This document shows positions 16,182-23,981 of a stretch of DNA of 64,000 nt, piece by piece. Source of the DNA: an uncultured Clostridia bacterium (GTDB taxonomy: Bacteria; Bacillota; Clostridia; Christensenellales; Aristaeellaceae); NCBI GenBank assembly GCA_934670175.1, contig CAKUOX010000004.1:1-64000 (forward strand), written 5' to 3'. The first letter of the stretch is position 1, and each line of letters opens with the position of its first letter. The notes under the pieces are model-generated. The model saw nothing but the letters and a program-made list of their open reading frames with translations, did not search any database and was not told where the DNA came from. The position numbers were made by a program, and so were the translations under genes.

Positions 16182-17303
16182 ATGAAAAAAAGGCGGTTTA
16201 TCGTACTGACATTGCTGCTTGCGCTGATAATGGCCTCCGCTGCGCTGGCCGAAGCGGGCGGCGTACAGCTGCAGCTTGTTTCCGTGCAGAGCGACGGCGG
16301 CACGGTCGGCCGCTGCGCCGTGCCGGAGGGCTGCGAGCTCAGCAGTGCGGTTTCATACTGCGGCGCGGGGCAGAGCCTGGGCTATCCGATGCAGCTGAGC
16401 ATCGATGTGCGCACGCCGGATGGGCGAACGACCTACGCCTATTGCAGCGCGACGAGCTACCTGCAGATACTCGAATCCAAAATGAACGGCCAGACGGTCA
16501 CCGTGCAGCAGGACGGACAGTACGATATGACGACCATGACGCCCATGCTGACGCTGCGGGATGCGGCGGGCTATGCCGATTATATGATCACGAGCATGTA
16601 TCCCGGCGTGCGGATCATTGTGGCGTATGAGGCTGAGATCACGCCGGAGGTGCAGGCGATCATCAATCAGCGCATGCAGCAGTCCTATCAGGATCTGAAC
16701 GCGATTTTCGCGGGCGATCCGATGGCCAGCGTGGACGACGTGTTTTTCGATGTCGCCGAGCGCAGCTATACCTTTGAAAGCGACGGCGAGGCCTATCGAG
16801 CCACGCTGCTGACCGCCGTGGATGCGATGCAGCTATCTCAGCGGATGGACAGCGGCGTCCTGAGCGTGGAGGAGTGCTTTATCAGCTGGGAGGTTCCGTT
16901 TGTCTATGCGCTCATTGCGCCGGAAGCGGAATATGAGGCCGCACGGGCGGCGTTCGACCTGTTTGTGCTCAACACCTCCGCCAGCGACGGCTTTAACGAG
17001 GCATGTCTGGCGCTTTCAAACCAGATCCGCACTGCAGTACTCGAGAGCCGTTCGCTGGCCGTAGGTGCGGACAGCTGCCGCAGCAGCGTGAGCGGGCTAT
17101 CCGATTCCGCTTCGGATTACAGCGCGGAGCGCTTTTCCGATTACCTGTTTTCACAGGATGATTATACGCTGGACGATGGCAGGCATGTGAAGATCCCGAT
17201 CGAATACGACTACGTCTATGTCGGCGACAACGGCAGCGTGTACGCTACCGACAGTGCGCTGGATGAACCGGCGGGCATGCGCCGCTTGGAGAAAAACCAC
17301 TGA
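16182..17303 (+). CDS. Secreted protein of unknown function
   Basis: A 373-residue protein I do not recognise. It has a clear signal peptide (basic MKKRR, hydrophobic core, probable cleavage ASAALA-EA), no lipobox and no later membrane segment. The mature part is acidic and mixed alpha/beta, with four Cys that could form disulphides. Residues 150-270 (ITPEVQAIINQRMQQSYQDL and following) resemble a generic surface domain of clostridia without a name. GGAGG precedes the ATG. It follows fmdE after 25 bp on the same strand, so it may belong to the import operon or begin a new one. Confidence 0.75.
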   Translation: MKKRRFIVLTLLLALIMASAALAEAGGVQLQLVSVQSDGGTVGRCAVPEGCELSSAVSYCGAGQSLGYPMQLSIDVRTPDGRTTYAYCSATSYLQILESKMNGQTVTVQQDGQYDMTTMTPMLTLRDAAGYADYMITSMYPGVRIIVAYEAEITPEVQAIINQRMQQSYQDLNAIFAGDPMASVDDVFFDVAERSYTFESDGEAYRATLLTAVDAMQLSQRMDSGVLSVEECFISWEVPFVYALIAPEAEYEAARAAFDLFVLNTSASDGFNEACLALSNQIRTAVLESRSLAVGADSCRSSVSGLSDSASDYSAERFSDYLFSQDDYTLDDGRHVKIPIEYDYVYVGDNGSVYATDSALDEPAGMRRLEKNH

Positions 17304-17348
17304 GCAGCACTGTGCGCCAGAGGCATGAACGATACAGAGGGTGATATG

Positions 17349-18065
17349 ATGAAACGCGAGGCTTTTAATATTGGGCAGATGACCGTTTCGCTCTACGGCG
17401 AAGCGGCGCAGCGCGCGTTTATTTTTGTGCACGGGCTGTGCGGCAGCGCCGAGGAGGGCCTACGCTTTGCGGAGATTGTCGCGCCGCACGGCTGGCAAGT
17501 ATTGGCCGTGAATCTGCCCGAGCACGGCGGACGCGCGGATGGCGTAAGGCTGTTGCCCTGGACGGCGATACCGGAGCTTCAGGCGGTGCTGAATTATGCG
17601 CAGGCGCGCTGGACGCAGCTGGCAGTGCGCGCCACGAGCATTGGCGCGTGGCTTTCGCTGCATGCCTTTGGGGGCGCGAAGTTGGAAATGTGCCTGCTCA
17701 ATTCGCCGCTGACGGATATGGAAAATATGATCCGCGGCATGATGGGGCAGGCGGGCGTGACCGAGGATCAGCTCAGGGCAGCAGGGGAGATCCCGACCGA
17801 GGCCGGACAGCTGCTTTCCTGGGAATATCTTTGCTGGGTGCGCCGGCATCCGGTGCAGCCGATCTGCAAAAATACGGGCATACTCTATGCCAGCGGCGAT
17901 GCGGTGATCCCGCGGGAAACGGTAGAGCGCTTCTCGAAGGACGGTGCGTGCAGTTTGACGGTCATGGACGGCGGGGAGCACTGGTTCCATACGCCCGGGC
18001 AGCTGGCGGTTCTGGCCGCATGGGAGGCATGTGCGCTCAGAACATGGGAAGCGGCCGCGCAATAA
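17349..18065 (+). CDS. Alpha/beta hydrolase
   Basis: A 238-residue cytosolic alpha/beta-hydrolase fold protein: HGLCGSAEEG (oxyanion loop), NLPEHGGRADG, the nucleophile elbow in ATSIGAWLS (G-x-S-x-G is replaced by ATSIGAW, Ser followed by Ile-Gly) and the final His in GGEHWFH. The elbow fits small-molecule esterases of the YfhR/BioH kind; the substrate is unknown. Start chosen among two adjacent ATGs (17346, 17349) from the AGAGGG spacing. It follows the secreted unknown after 45 bp. Confidence 0.78.
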   Translation: MKREAFNIGQMTVSLYGEAAQRAFIFVHGLCGSAEEGLRFAEIVAPHGWQVLAVNLPEHGGRADGVRLLPWTAIPELQAVLNYAQARWTQLAVRATSIGAWLSLHAFGGAKLEMCLLNSPLTDMENMIRGMMGQAGVTEDQLRAAGEIPTEAGQLLSWEYLCWVRRHPVQPICKNTGILYASGDAVIPRETVERFSKDGACSLTVMDGGEHWFHTPGQLAVLAAWEACALRTWEAAAQ

Positions 18066-18101
18066 GAATAAGCGCCTTTAATTAAATATTTGCGACAGCA
18101 C

Positions 18102-18151
18102 TTGACTAATGACCATTCGCTTACTATAATTGGTATCCGAATGGTCATTAG
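18102..18151 (+). promoter_or_regulatory. Strong promoter embedded in a pair of perfect inverted operator-like sites
   Basis: TTGACT (18102-18107), 17 bp, TATAAT (18125-18130). CTAATGACCATTCG (18106-18119) and its exact complement CGAATGGTCATTAG (18138-18151) flank the -10. Each 14-mer also contains the small dyad AATG-AC-CATT, so they may be two separate sites for a TetR- or MarR-type dimer, about three helical turns apart. The promoter drives the flavodoxin operon. No TetR or MarR gene adjoins it. Confidence 0.75.
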
Positions 18152-18179
18152 CTATATATGAATACGGGAGGTGTGTTTT

Positions 18180-18686
18180 TTGCTGCAGGCCATTGTATAT
18201 ACGAGCAACGCGGGAAGCGCCGCGCGCTATGCCAAAATGCTCGCGCAGGCGACGGGACTGCCAGTCTGCGCGCTTGCGGAGGCGCGGCGCGGCCTTGCGC
18301 AGGGGGCGGAGATCATTTATGTCGGCTGGATCATGGCAAGCTGTGTCAAAGGCTATGCCGCGGCGGCAAAGCATTTTTGCGTGCGCGCCGTGTGCGGCGT
18401 GGGCATGACGCAGACCGGTACGCAGATCGGCGTCACGCGGCAAAAAACGAGAGTTCCTGCAGAGATCCCCCTTTTTACGCTTCAGGGCAATTTCGATTTG
18501 CGGAGGCTGCGCGGTGCGTACCGACTGCTGATGCGAATGATGGTTCGCGCGCTGGAAAAGAAAAAGGACAGAACGGCAGAGGAAAACAGTATGCTTGCCA
18601 TGCTGTGCGACGGCGTAGACCGCGTGGATGCGCGAAATCTGGCGGCCGTGCTCGAGTGGTATGGTAAATATGAGGAGGGCAAATAA
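18180..18686 (+). CDS. Flavodoxin-fold protein (HemG-like)
   Basis: A 168-residue protein with a flavodoxin-like opening (AIVYTSNAGSAARYAKMLAQATG; the FMN-phosphate loop is T-S-N-A-G-S) and the second strand AEIIYVGWIMASCVKGY. Such proteins resemble menaquinone-dependent protoporphyrinogen oxidase HemG and small redox flavodoxins. I chose TTG 18180, eight bases after GGGAGG; the GTG at 18171 overlaps that binding site. It heads an operon with an acetyltransferase and a kinase chimera behind the operator-like repeats, so expression is likely to be induced. Confidence 0.78.
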   Translation: MLQAIVYTSNAGSAARYAKMLAQATGLPVCALAEARRGLAQGAEIIYVGWIMASCVKGYAAAAKHFCVRAVCGVGMTQTGTQIGVTRQKTRVPAEIPLFTLQGNFDLRRLRGAYRLLMRMMVRALEKKKDRTAEENSMLAMLCDGVDRVDARNLAAVLEWYGKYEEGK

Positions 18687-19319
18687 ATGGATCCGGAAAA
18701 GATATATCCGCGCGCGGCGGACGCGCAGACCGTGTACCTGAAAAGCGTCGTGCATGGCGCGAATATTGAGATCGGCGATTATACGATGTATAATGATTTC
18801 GTACACGACCCGCGCGACTTTGAAAGGAACAATGTGCTGTACCACTATCCGATCAACGGCGACAGGCTGAAAATCGGCAAATTCTGCTCCATCGCCTGCG
18901 GCGCAAAATTCCTGTTTACCAGTGCGAACCACGCGATGCGTTCGCTTTCCACCTATCCGTTTCCGATATTCTTTGAGGAATGGGGTCTGGATGTGAAGCA
19001 GATATGCCGCGCATGGGATAACCGCGGCGACATCGTGGTCGGCAGCGACGTGTGGATCGGCTATGAAGCCGTGATCCTTTCGGGTGTGACCATCGGCGAC
19101 GGTGCGATTATCGGCGCGCGCGCCGTAGTCACCCGCGATGTGCCGCCGTACACCATCGTAGGCGGCGTTCCGGCCAGACCCATCCGCAAACGCTTTGACG
19201 ATGCTGTGATCGCCCGCCTTCAGGCGCTGCGCTGGTGGGATTGGGACGCGGAGAAGATCGCGCGCAGCATCGAAGATATTCAGTCCGGAAACGTGGCGGC
19301 ACTGGAGGCGGCGCTGTGA
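18687..19319 (+). CDS. CatB/Vat-type xenobiotic O-acetyltransferase
   Basis: A 210-residue left-handed beta-helix acetyltransferase of the XAT group (streptogramin/chloramphenicol acetyltransferases). Seen: [38 protein letters not shown] with the catalytic His of this family, and hexapeptide turns [29 protein letters not shown]. Members acetylate antibiotics or sugars, so drug inactivation is possible but not proved by sequence. Its ATG abuts the flavodoxin stop and its stop overlaps the GTG of the next gene, making a tight operon. Confidence 0.88.
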   Translation: MDPEKIYPRAADAQTVYLKSVVHGANIEIGDYTMYNDFVHDPRDFERNNVLYHYPINGDRLKIGKFCSIACGAKFLFTSANHAMRSLSTYPFPIFFEEWGLDVKQICRAWDNRGDIVVGSDVWIGYEAVILSGVTIGDGAIIGARAVVTRDVPPYTIVGGVPARPIRKRFDDAVIARLQALRWWDWDAEKIARSIEDIQSGNVAALEAAL

Positions 19320-20284
19320 AGCCGGTCGCAGTTGACCCCAGCGCGACGGCGCGCGCGCAGGCCTATGCGCTGTGGATGGAAGCGCCCAACCCGATGGTGA
19401 CATTTTTTAAGACGCTGAACGTTTCGCGCCTCGTGCGCCTAAGCCGGCGGCGCGGCAGGAAGTTCAACATGCTGCTGTGCTGGTGTATCGGCAGGGCGGC
19501 GGCGCAGGTGAAGGAATTCTATATGTTGCCGGTTGGACGCGAGCTGCTTTCCTACGATGCGCTGGCGGCGCGCATCAACGCGCAGCTTCAGGCGCTCCGC
19601 CGCGAACGGCTGCGGCTGCAAAATGGCGATGCGGCGCTGAAAAGCGCCGTCGCCAATATTTCGCACGACCTGCGCACGCCGCTGACCGCCATCTGCGGCT
19701 ATCTCGATCTGCTGTCGCAGGAATACGCCTCGCCGCAGGCCGCGCGCTACCTCGCCATCGTTCGCGAACGCGCTGGCGCGATGCGCGTGCTCACGCAGGA
19801 GCTGTTTCAATATTCCGTGCTGAGCTCTGCGGCGGAGGAAATGAAGTGCGCGCCAGTCTGCCTGAACGATATACTCGAGCAGAGCCTGGCGGGGCTTTAC
19901 GCCGAGCTGAGCGCGCGGGAGATCGCGCCGGTCATTCATTTCCCCGAAAGGCCGGTCGTGCGCATGCTGGACGCCGGCGCGCTCCGGCGCATATTCGATA
20001 ATATCCTGAGCAACGCCGCCAAGTATTCGGGCGGCGATCTTGACGCTGCGCTCGCGGCGGACGGCACGGTTGAATTTACCAATTCCGCACTCGGGCTGAC
20101 GCGCGTGCAGGCGGAGCGGCTGTTCGACCGTTTCTACACCGTGCAGACCGGCAGCGGCGCTACGGGGCTGGGGCTGTCCATCGCCCGTATGCTCACGGAG
20201 AAAATGGGCGGCACGATCTCGGCGCAGTATCAGGCGGGGCGGCTGTGCATCTGCGTGCGCTTTTCGCAAGTGCAGACCCGCTGA
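19316..20284 (+). CDS. In-frame chimera: CatA-type acetyltransferase N-terminus fused to a histidine kinase core
   Basis: Residues 1 to about 84 match the start of CatA-like chloramphenicol acetyltransferases ([46 protein letters not shown]), but the C-terminal part with the catalytic His is absent. From about 85 the protein is the transmitter of a sensor kinase: H-box [15 protein letters not shown] with His117, N-box [11 protein letters not shown] at 228-238 and G-box [10 protein letters not shown] at 281-290. The membrane sensor helices usual for this kinase type are missing. The 322-codon frame is unbroken, starts with GTG seven bases after GGAGG and overlaps the previous stop. It is probably a deletion fusion; a soluble, unregulated kinase product is possible. 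No response regulator lies nearby. Confidence 0.82.
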   Translation: MKPVAVDPSATARAQAYALWMEAPNPMVTFFKTLNVSRLVRLSRRRGRKFNMLLCWCIGRAAAQVKEFYMLPVGRELLSYDALAARINAQLQALRRERLRLQNGDAALKSAVANISHDLRTPLTAICGYLDLLSQEYASPQAARYLAIVRERAGAMRVLTQELFQYSVLSSAAEEMKCAPVCLNDILEQSLAGLYAELSAREIAPVIHFPERPVVRMLDAGALRRIFDNILSNAAKYSGGDLDAALAADGTVEFTNSALGLTRVQAERLFDRFYTVQTGSGATGLGLSIARMLTEKMGGTISAQYQAGRLCICVRFSQVQTR

Positions 20285-20345
20285 ACTGCCGGCTTTGATG
20301 ACCTCTGTTATCCAACTAGTAAATAAACTGAAACAATGATGGATT

Positions 20346-20351
20346 ATAATG
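20346..20351 (+). promoter_or_regulatory. Probable -10 of the membrane flavodoxin operon
   Basis: A TATAAT in the 138-bp gap after the kinase chimera, about 70 bp before the next ATG. No good -35 is seen at 17 bp, so an activator may be needed. Confidence 0.35.
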
Positions 20352-20422
20352 CTTTTTGAATAGAAGCCTGCATTTTCCTGTATTGAAGAAAAGGCGAGGA
20401 TTCTGATTGGGAGAGGGATACG

Positions 20423-21364
20423 ATGGAACGATCCGAAAAGGCGACCGCCGTTCGGCAAAAATCGAGATACGAAGCTGCGCGGCGCGCACTGATATTCTGG
20501 ACGCTGTTTATTGGAATCGGCGCAGTCGGCGGCGCGCTGTGCATGCTGATATGCCCAGACGGCAGCCTGATGGGTATGGATGGGATGCTGCCGTATTTTC
20601 AGGTGCTGCCGTTTGCAGACGTATTGTTTCAGGATTTCACGTTTTCCGGCATCGCGCTGCTGATCGTGAACGGGCTGACCAATTTGACGGCGGCAGCGCT
20701 GCTGATGCGGAAAAAGCGGTCGGGCGCAATGCTCGGCGGCGTTTTCGGCGTTACGCTGATGCTGTGGATATGTATTCAGTTCTATATGTTTCCTCCGAAT
20801 TTCATGTCCACGATCTACTTTATCTTCGGATTTTGTCAGGTGGCGACGGGCTATGCGGCGGTGGTGTTTTCGCGGCAGGAGGCGTTTATCGTCGATCCTG
20901 CCGATTACCCAAACGTCGGCGCGGCGCCGCAGCGGCTGGTGGTATACTTTTCGCGCATGGGCTATGTGAAGCGGCAGGCCTACGCGGAGGCGAACCGCAG
21001 CGGTGCGGCGATCTACGAGATCCGCGCCACGGAGCGCACCGAGGGTACGCTGGGCTTCTGGTGGTGCGGGCGCTTTGGCATGCACCGCAGGGAAATGCCC
21101 ATCGAGCCGATCGGCGTGCGGCTTTCAGACTATGCGCACGTCACCATCTGCGCGCCCATATGGGTCTTTGCGCTGGCCGCGCCCGTTCGGCGCTTTTGCA
21201 GGATGGCCGCCGGACAGATCAGGGAGGCCGATTACATACTGGTGCACCACACGCGCGGACGCTATGAAAATGCAGCAGCGGAAATGGACAATCTGCTGGG
21301 CATATCGCACACCGCGCTGCGCAGCTATCAATGCAAAACGGGACGCTTCAGGGAAATAGAATAA
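20423..21364 (+). CDS. Membrane protein with C-terminal flavodoxin-like domain
   Basis: A 313-residue protein: four hydrophobic helices (about 20-45, 60-90, 105-125, 130-155), then a cytosolic flavodoxin-fold domain from about 170 (RLVVYFSRMGYVKRQAYAEANRSGA; ICAPIWVFALAAPVRRFCR). The phosphate loop S-R-M-G-Y is unlike a standard T-x-T-G-N-T site, so FMN binding needs testing. It could pass electrons between a membrane quinone and a soluble partner, perhaps the flavodoxin encoded next. GGGAGAGGG precedes the ATG. Confidence 0.75.
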   Translation: MERSEKATAVRQKSRYEAARRALIFWTLFIGIGAVGGALCMLICPDGSLMGMDGMLPYFQVLPFADVLFQDFTFSGIALLIVNGLTNLTAAALLMRKKRSGAMLGGVFGVTLMLWICIQFYMFPPNFMSTIYFIFGFCQVATGYAAVVFSRQEAFIVDPADYPNVGAAPQRLVVYFSRMGYVKRQAYAEANRSGAAIYEIRATERTEGTLGFWWCGRFGMHRREMPIEPIGVRLSDYAHVTICAPIWVFALAAPVRRFCRMAAGQIREADYILVHHTRGRYENAAAEMDNLLGISHTALRSYQCKTGRFREIE

Positions 21365-21384
21365 GCAATGGAGGATATGGATTC

Positions 21385-21840
21385 ATGAAAACGGCAATCG
21401 TATACGTTTCCGAGCATCACGGCAACACGAAAAAGCTGGTAGACGCCATCGCCTCGGCGGATCAGGTGGATGTGATCGACGCGGCGCAGGTCGGGCGCGC
21501 AGCGCTGGACGATTATGAGCTGATCGGCTTTGCGTCCGGCGTCGCCTTCGGGAAATACTATCCGCAGCTGCTCGCGTTCATGCGCGACAATCTGCCCGAG
21601 GGCAGGCCGCTGTTCCTGATGCACACGGCGGGCGACCCGCGCGAGACGCACGCCGCAGCAGCGAGGGCGATCGCCGATGAAAGGCGCTGCACGGTTCTGG
21701 GCGTCTATTTCTGCAAGGGCTTTGATACTTACGGCCCGTTCAAGCTGATCGGCGGTATTGCCAAGGGACATCCTACCCGCAATGAGATCGACGGCGCGGT
21801 TCGGTTTTATGAAGCAATCTGTCGGAAGCTGCAGGGCTGA
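21385..21840 (+). CDS. Flavodoxin family protein
   Basis: A 151-residue soluble flavodoxin: MKTAIVYVSEHHGNTKKLVDAIA carries the FMN phosphate loop (S-E-H-H-G-N-T), ALDDYELIGFASGVAFGKYYPQLLAF follows the flavodoxin/HemG pattern, and HTAGDPRETH occupies the third loop. It probably binds FMN and acts in electron transfer. The ATG at 21385 follows GGAGG and lies 20 bp after the membrane flavodoxin gene, so the two are co-transcribed. It is the third flavodoxin-fold gene within 4 kb. Confidence 0.88.
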   Translation: MKTAIVYVSEHHGNTKKLVDAIASADQVDVIDAAQVGRAALDDYELIGFASGVAFGKYYPQLLAFMRDNLPEGRPLFLMHTAGDPRETHAAAARAIADERRCTVLGVYFCKGFDTYGPFKLIGGIAKGHPTRNEIDGAVRFYEAICRKLQG

Positions 21841-21931
21841 GCGCATTCCGGACAAAACTGAGCATATATTGTCGAGAAATCTCGGCGCGATCCAGCTAGA
21901 ATAGAGTCACAGCAAGCGAGGGAGAAAGAGC

Positions 21932-22789
21932 ATGGAATGGATGGCAATCATCGGCAATTCGATTCAGTATATCGAGGCGCACATCGAGGAGGAGCTGTCC
22001 GTGGAGCGTATCGCGCGCGCCGCGAACGTTTCACCCTTCTACTTTCAAAAGGGCTTTGCCATGCTCTGCGGCTTTACAGTGGCGGAATACATTCGTAACC
22101 GCAGGCTGGCGCTGGCGGGAAACGCGCTCCTGACGACGGATGAACGGATCATCGATCTTGCCCTGAAATATGGCTACGATTCGCCGGATAGCTTTACCCG
22201 GGCGTTCACGCGCTTTCACGGCGCGACGCCCGTCGCCGTTCGCAGGGACGGCGCCATGCTCAGATCCTTCGCGCCGCTGAAAATCAGGTTTTCACTTGAA
22301 GGAGGCTATCTTATGGATTACAGAATCGAGCACAAGGCGGCGTTTACGGTGATCGCGAACGCAAAGGAATTCCCCTATGAAGGCGCGCAGGCGCTCGTGC
22401 CGCAATTCTGGCAGGAGCACTTTGCCGGCGGCAAGGGTACGGTGGTGATGGGCACCTACGGCATCAATATCGACGAAAGGATGGGCATGGAGCGCTTTGA
22501 ATACCTGATCGCCGATCCGTACACGCCCGGCGCGGCGGTTCCGGAGGGCTTTAGCGTGCGCGAGATTCCCGCATTTAACTGGGCAATCTTCCCCAGCACC
22601 GGCGCGCTGCCCAACGCGCTGCAGGGCGTCAACCAACGCATCTTCACAGAATGGCTGCCCGCCATGCAGGAATATGAATTTGCCGCAGGCTACTGCGTGG
22701 AATACTACGACGATCCCTCCAAATATGAAAAGGGTACGCAGGACGATAAATACTACTGCGAGATCTGGATACCGGTTAAAAAGAAGTAA
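21932..22789 (+). CDS. AraC family regulator with GyrI-like effector-binding domain
   Basis: A 285-residue regulator in the Rob/SoxS-like layout: AraC helix-turn-helix pair first (about 1-105; SVERIARAANVSPFYFQKGFAML and IIDLALKYGYDSPDSFTRAFTRFHG), then a GyrI-like (AraC_E_bind) domain (about 125-285; YRIEHKAAFTVIA, YCEIWIPVKK). Such proteins sense hydrophobic or cationic drugs and turn on efflux or detoxification genes. It could control the adjacent flavodoxin and acetyltransferase genes, but its recognition site is unknown. Start ATG 21932 with GAGGGAG. Confidence 0.9.
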   Translation: MEWMAIIGNSIQYIEAHIEEELSVERIARAANVSPFYFQKGFAMLCGFTVAEYIRNRRLALAGNALLTTDERIIDLALKYGYDSPDSFTRAFTRFHGATPVAVRRDGAMLRSFAPLKIRFSLEGGYLMDYRIEHKAAFTVIANAKEFPYEGAQALVPQFWQEHFAGGKGTVVMGTYGINIDERMGMERFEYLIADPYTPGAAVPEGFSVREIPAFNWAIFPSTGALPNALQGVNQRIFTEWLPAMQEYEFAAGYCVEYYDDPSKYEKGTQDDKYYCEIWIPVKKK

Positions 22790-22802
22790 ATAGAGCGAAA
22801 GT

Positions 22803-22835
22803 GCGCGTCTGCTGCCCCGAGGGGCGCAGGCGCGC
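22803..22835. terminator. GC-rich stem-loop downstream of the AraC-GyrI gene
   Basis: GCGCG-CTGC-CCCC pairs with GGGG-GCAG-CGCGC with small internal mismatches. No U-run follows. It sits 14 bp after the stop codon, so it may end or protect the message. Confidence 0.4.
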
Positions 22836-22848
22836 TCAATCCACTGCC

Positions 22849-22996
22849 AAACCCCGCAACCGCAGAAATTTCGTGAACAACTTCTGATGAAGTTGAAATT
22901 TCTGCTTGCATCGTCAACACGGGCTGCAAAATCGGTTACATACGCCTAAGTATGCGCCCTCATTTGCAGCCCGCGTTTCCTTGCCTTGCAGGGTTT
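22849..22996. repeat. 148-bp palindromic element with 11-bp terminal inverted repeats
   Basis: AAACCCCGCAA at 22849-22859 and TTGCAGGGTTT at 22986-22996 are inverted repeats with one mismatch. Inside are two long hairpins: GCAGAAATTTC/GAAATTTCTGC (22862-22905, with inner AACTTC/GAAGTT) and CGGGCTGCAAA/TTTGCAGCCCG (22920-22973, with inner CATAC/GTATG). No coding frame is evident. It looks like a MITE- or REP-like cruciform element between two convergent genes. Confidence 0.5.
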
Positions 22997-23008
22997 CTCA
23001 GCGTCTGT

Positions 23009-23035
23009 CAGGATGTTGACTTTGTCAACATCCTG
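23009..23035 (-). terminator. 12-bp perfect stem-loop downstream of spoIVFB
   Basis: CAGGATGTTGAC and GTCAACATCCTG pair around a 3-base loop. It lies 29 bp past the spoIVFB stop in a gap between convergent genes. No U-run follows on either strand, so its role as a terminator is uncertain. Confidence 0.45.
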
Positions 23036-23063
23036 GCGCGATTCGCTGCCGCTTTCCTGTGCG

Positions 23064-23981
23064 CTAAGCCAGATCTGCCGCATTTTGAGCGCATTTCGCC
23101 ATTATAAAACGGCTGCGCGGCAGGCTGTGAAGCGGCGTGTCCGGCACGCCGCCGCTTACCAGATAGCGTAGCAGACTGCCGCCGTCGATCACGCCGTCCG
23201 GCGCATCGCCGCGCATGCACAAAAACCAACTGCGCTCCCTTGGGCGCAGCAGCCGGACGGCCTCGGCCACGGTGCTGTCCGCGCTGAGCTGGTACAGCCG
23301 CGCGGGCATGGGTCGATCCTGACGGGTCAGCGCCGCTTCGAGCCGCTGCGCATGCGCATCCGTCAGCGCGTGCTGCTCGTCGGGCGCAGCACACAGCAGG
23401 AAGACGGCGGCCAGCGGCAGGCTGATGTTCCATATGCCCATTGCCAGACCGGCAGCGATAAAGCCAACGCACAGCCCCGCCGCGCACAGCCTGCCCAGCA
23501 GCAGTCCGACGCTGAGCGCGCGGCGTTCGCCCAGGAAACGGCTCAGCACGGCGCAAAGCACGCGCCCGCCATCCAGCGGCAGCACGGGCGCGAGGTTGAA
23601 CAGCATCAGCGCCAGATTGATGGCGGCGTGCGCGCCCGCAGCTGCGGCGGAAATCAGCCGCCACTGCGCCAGTGCGGACACGGCGCAGGCGAGCAGCAGG
23701 TTCGCCGCAGGCCCCGCGAGCGCTACTGGAATCAGCTGGGCGGGGGAGAGGCGATAGGGGTTTTCCATGCGCGCGCTGCCGCCGAAGGGCATCAGCCGGA
23801 TCTCGAGTATTTCCACGCGGCACAGGCGTGCGGCGAGCAGGTGCGCGCCCTCGTGCACACCCAGCGCCAGCATCAGCTCCGCGCCCATGCCGCGCATGCC
23901 GAGTCTGCGCGCGAGCAGCGGTACGATCAGCGTGAGCAGCGGCAGGGAAAAGTGAACGCCAAAGGCGCGAAAGCGGATCAC
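23064..23981 (-). CDS. spoIVFB: M50 site-2 protease, SpoIVFB-like
   Basis: A 305-residue membrane metalloprotease. The zinc motif is LGVHEGAHLLAARL (HExxH), and the third ligand lies in NLAPVLPLDGGRVL; about six hydrophobic segments surround them, and a half-CBS-like tail (LYQLSADSTVAEAVRLL) follows. In Bacillus SpoIVFB cuts pro-sigma-K in the mother cell. The GTG start overlaps the TGA of spoIVFA, so the pair is coupled. Order and neighbours make the assignment firm, although mother-cell function in this organism is inferred. Confidence 0.9.
   Translation of the reverse strand: MIRFRAFGVHFSLPLLTLIVPLLARRLGMRGMGAELMLALGVHEGAHLLAARLCRVEILEIRLMPFGGSARMENPYRLSPAQLIPVALAGPAANLLLACAVSALAQWRLISAAAAGAHAAINLALMLFNLAPVLPLDGGRVLCAVLSRFLGERRALSVGLLLGRLCAAGLCVGFIAAGLAMGIWNISLPLAAVFLLCAAPDEQHALTDAHAQRLEAALTRQDRPMPARLYQLSADSTVAEAVRLLRPRERSWFLCMRGDAPDGVIDGGSLLRYLVSGGVPDTPLHSLPRSRFIMAKCAQNAADLA

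Noticed and set aside
19439..21085. A 548-codon minus-strand frame across the kinase chimera and membrane flavodoxin
   Set aside because: Its protein is Arg/His/Gln-rich and featureless, and two real genes with motifs occupy the other strand.
21873..21884. CGAGA-AA-TCTCG dyad upstream of the AraC-GyrI gene as an operator
   Set aside because: Only 5 bp per arm and not placed on a recognisable promoter; likely by chance.
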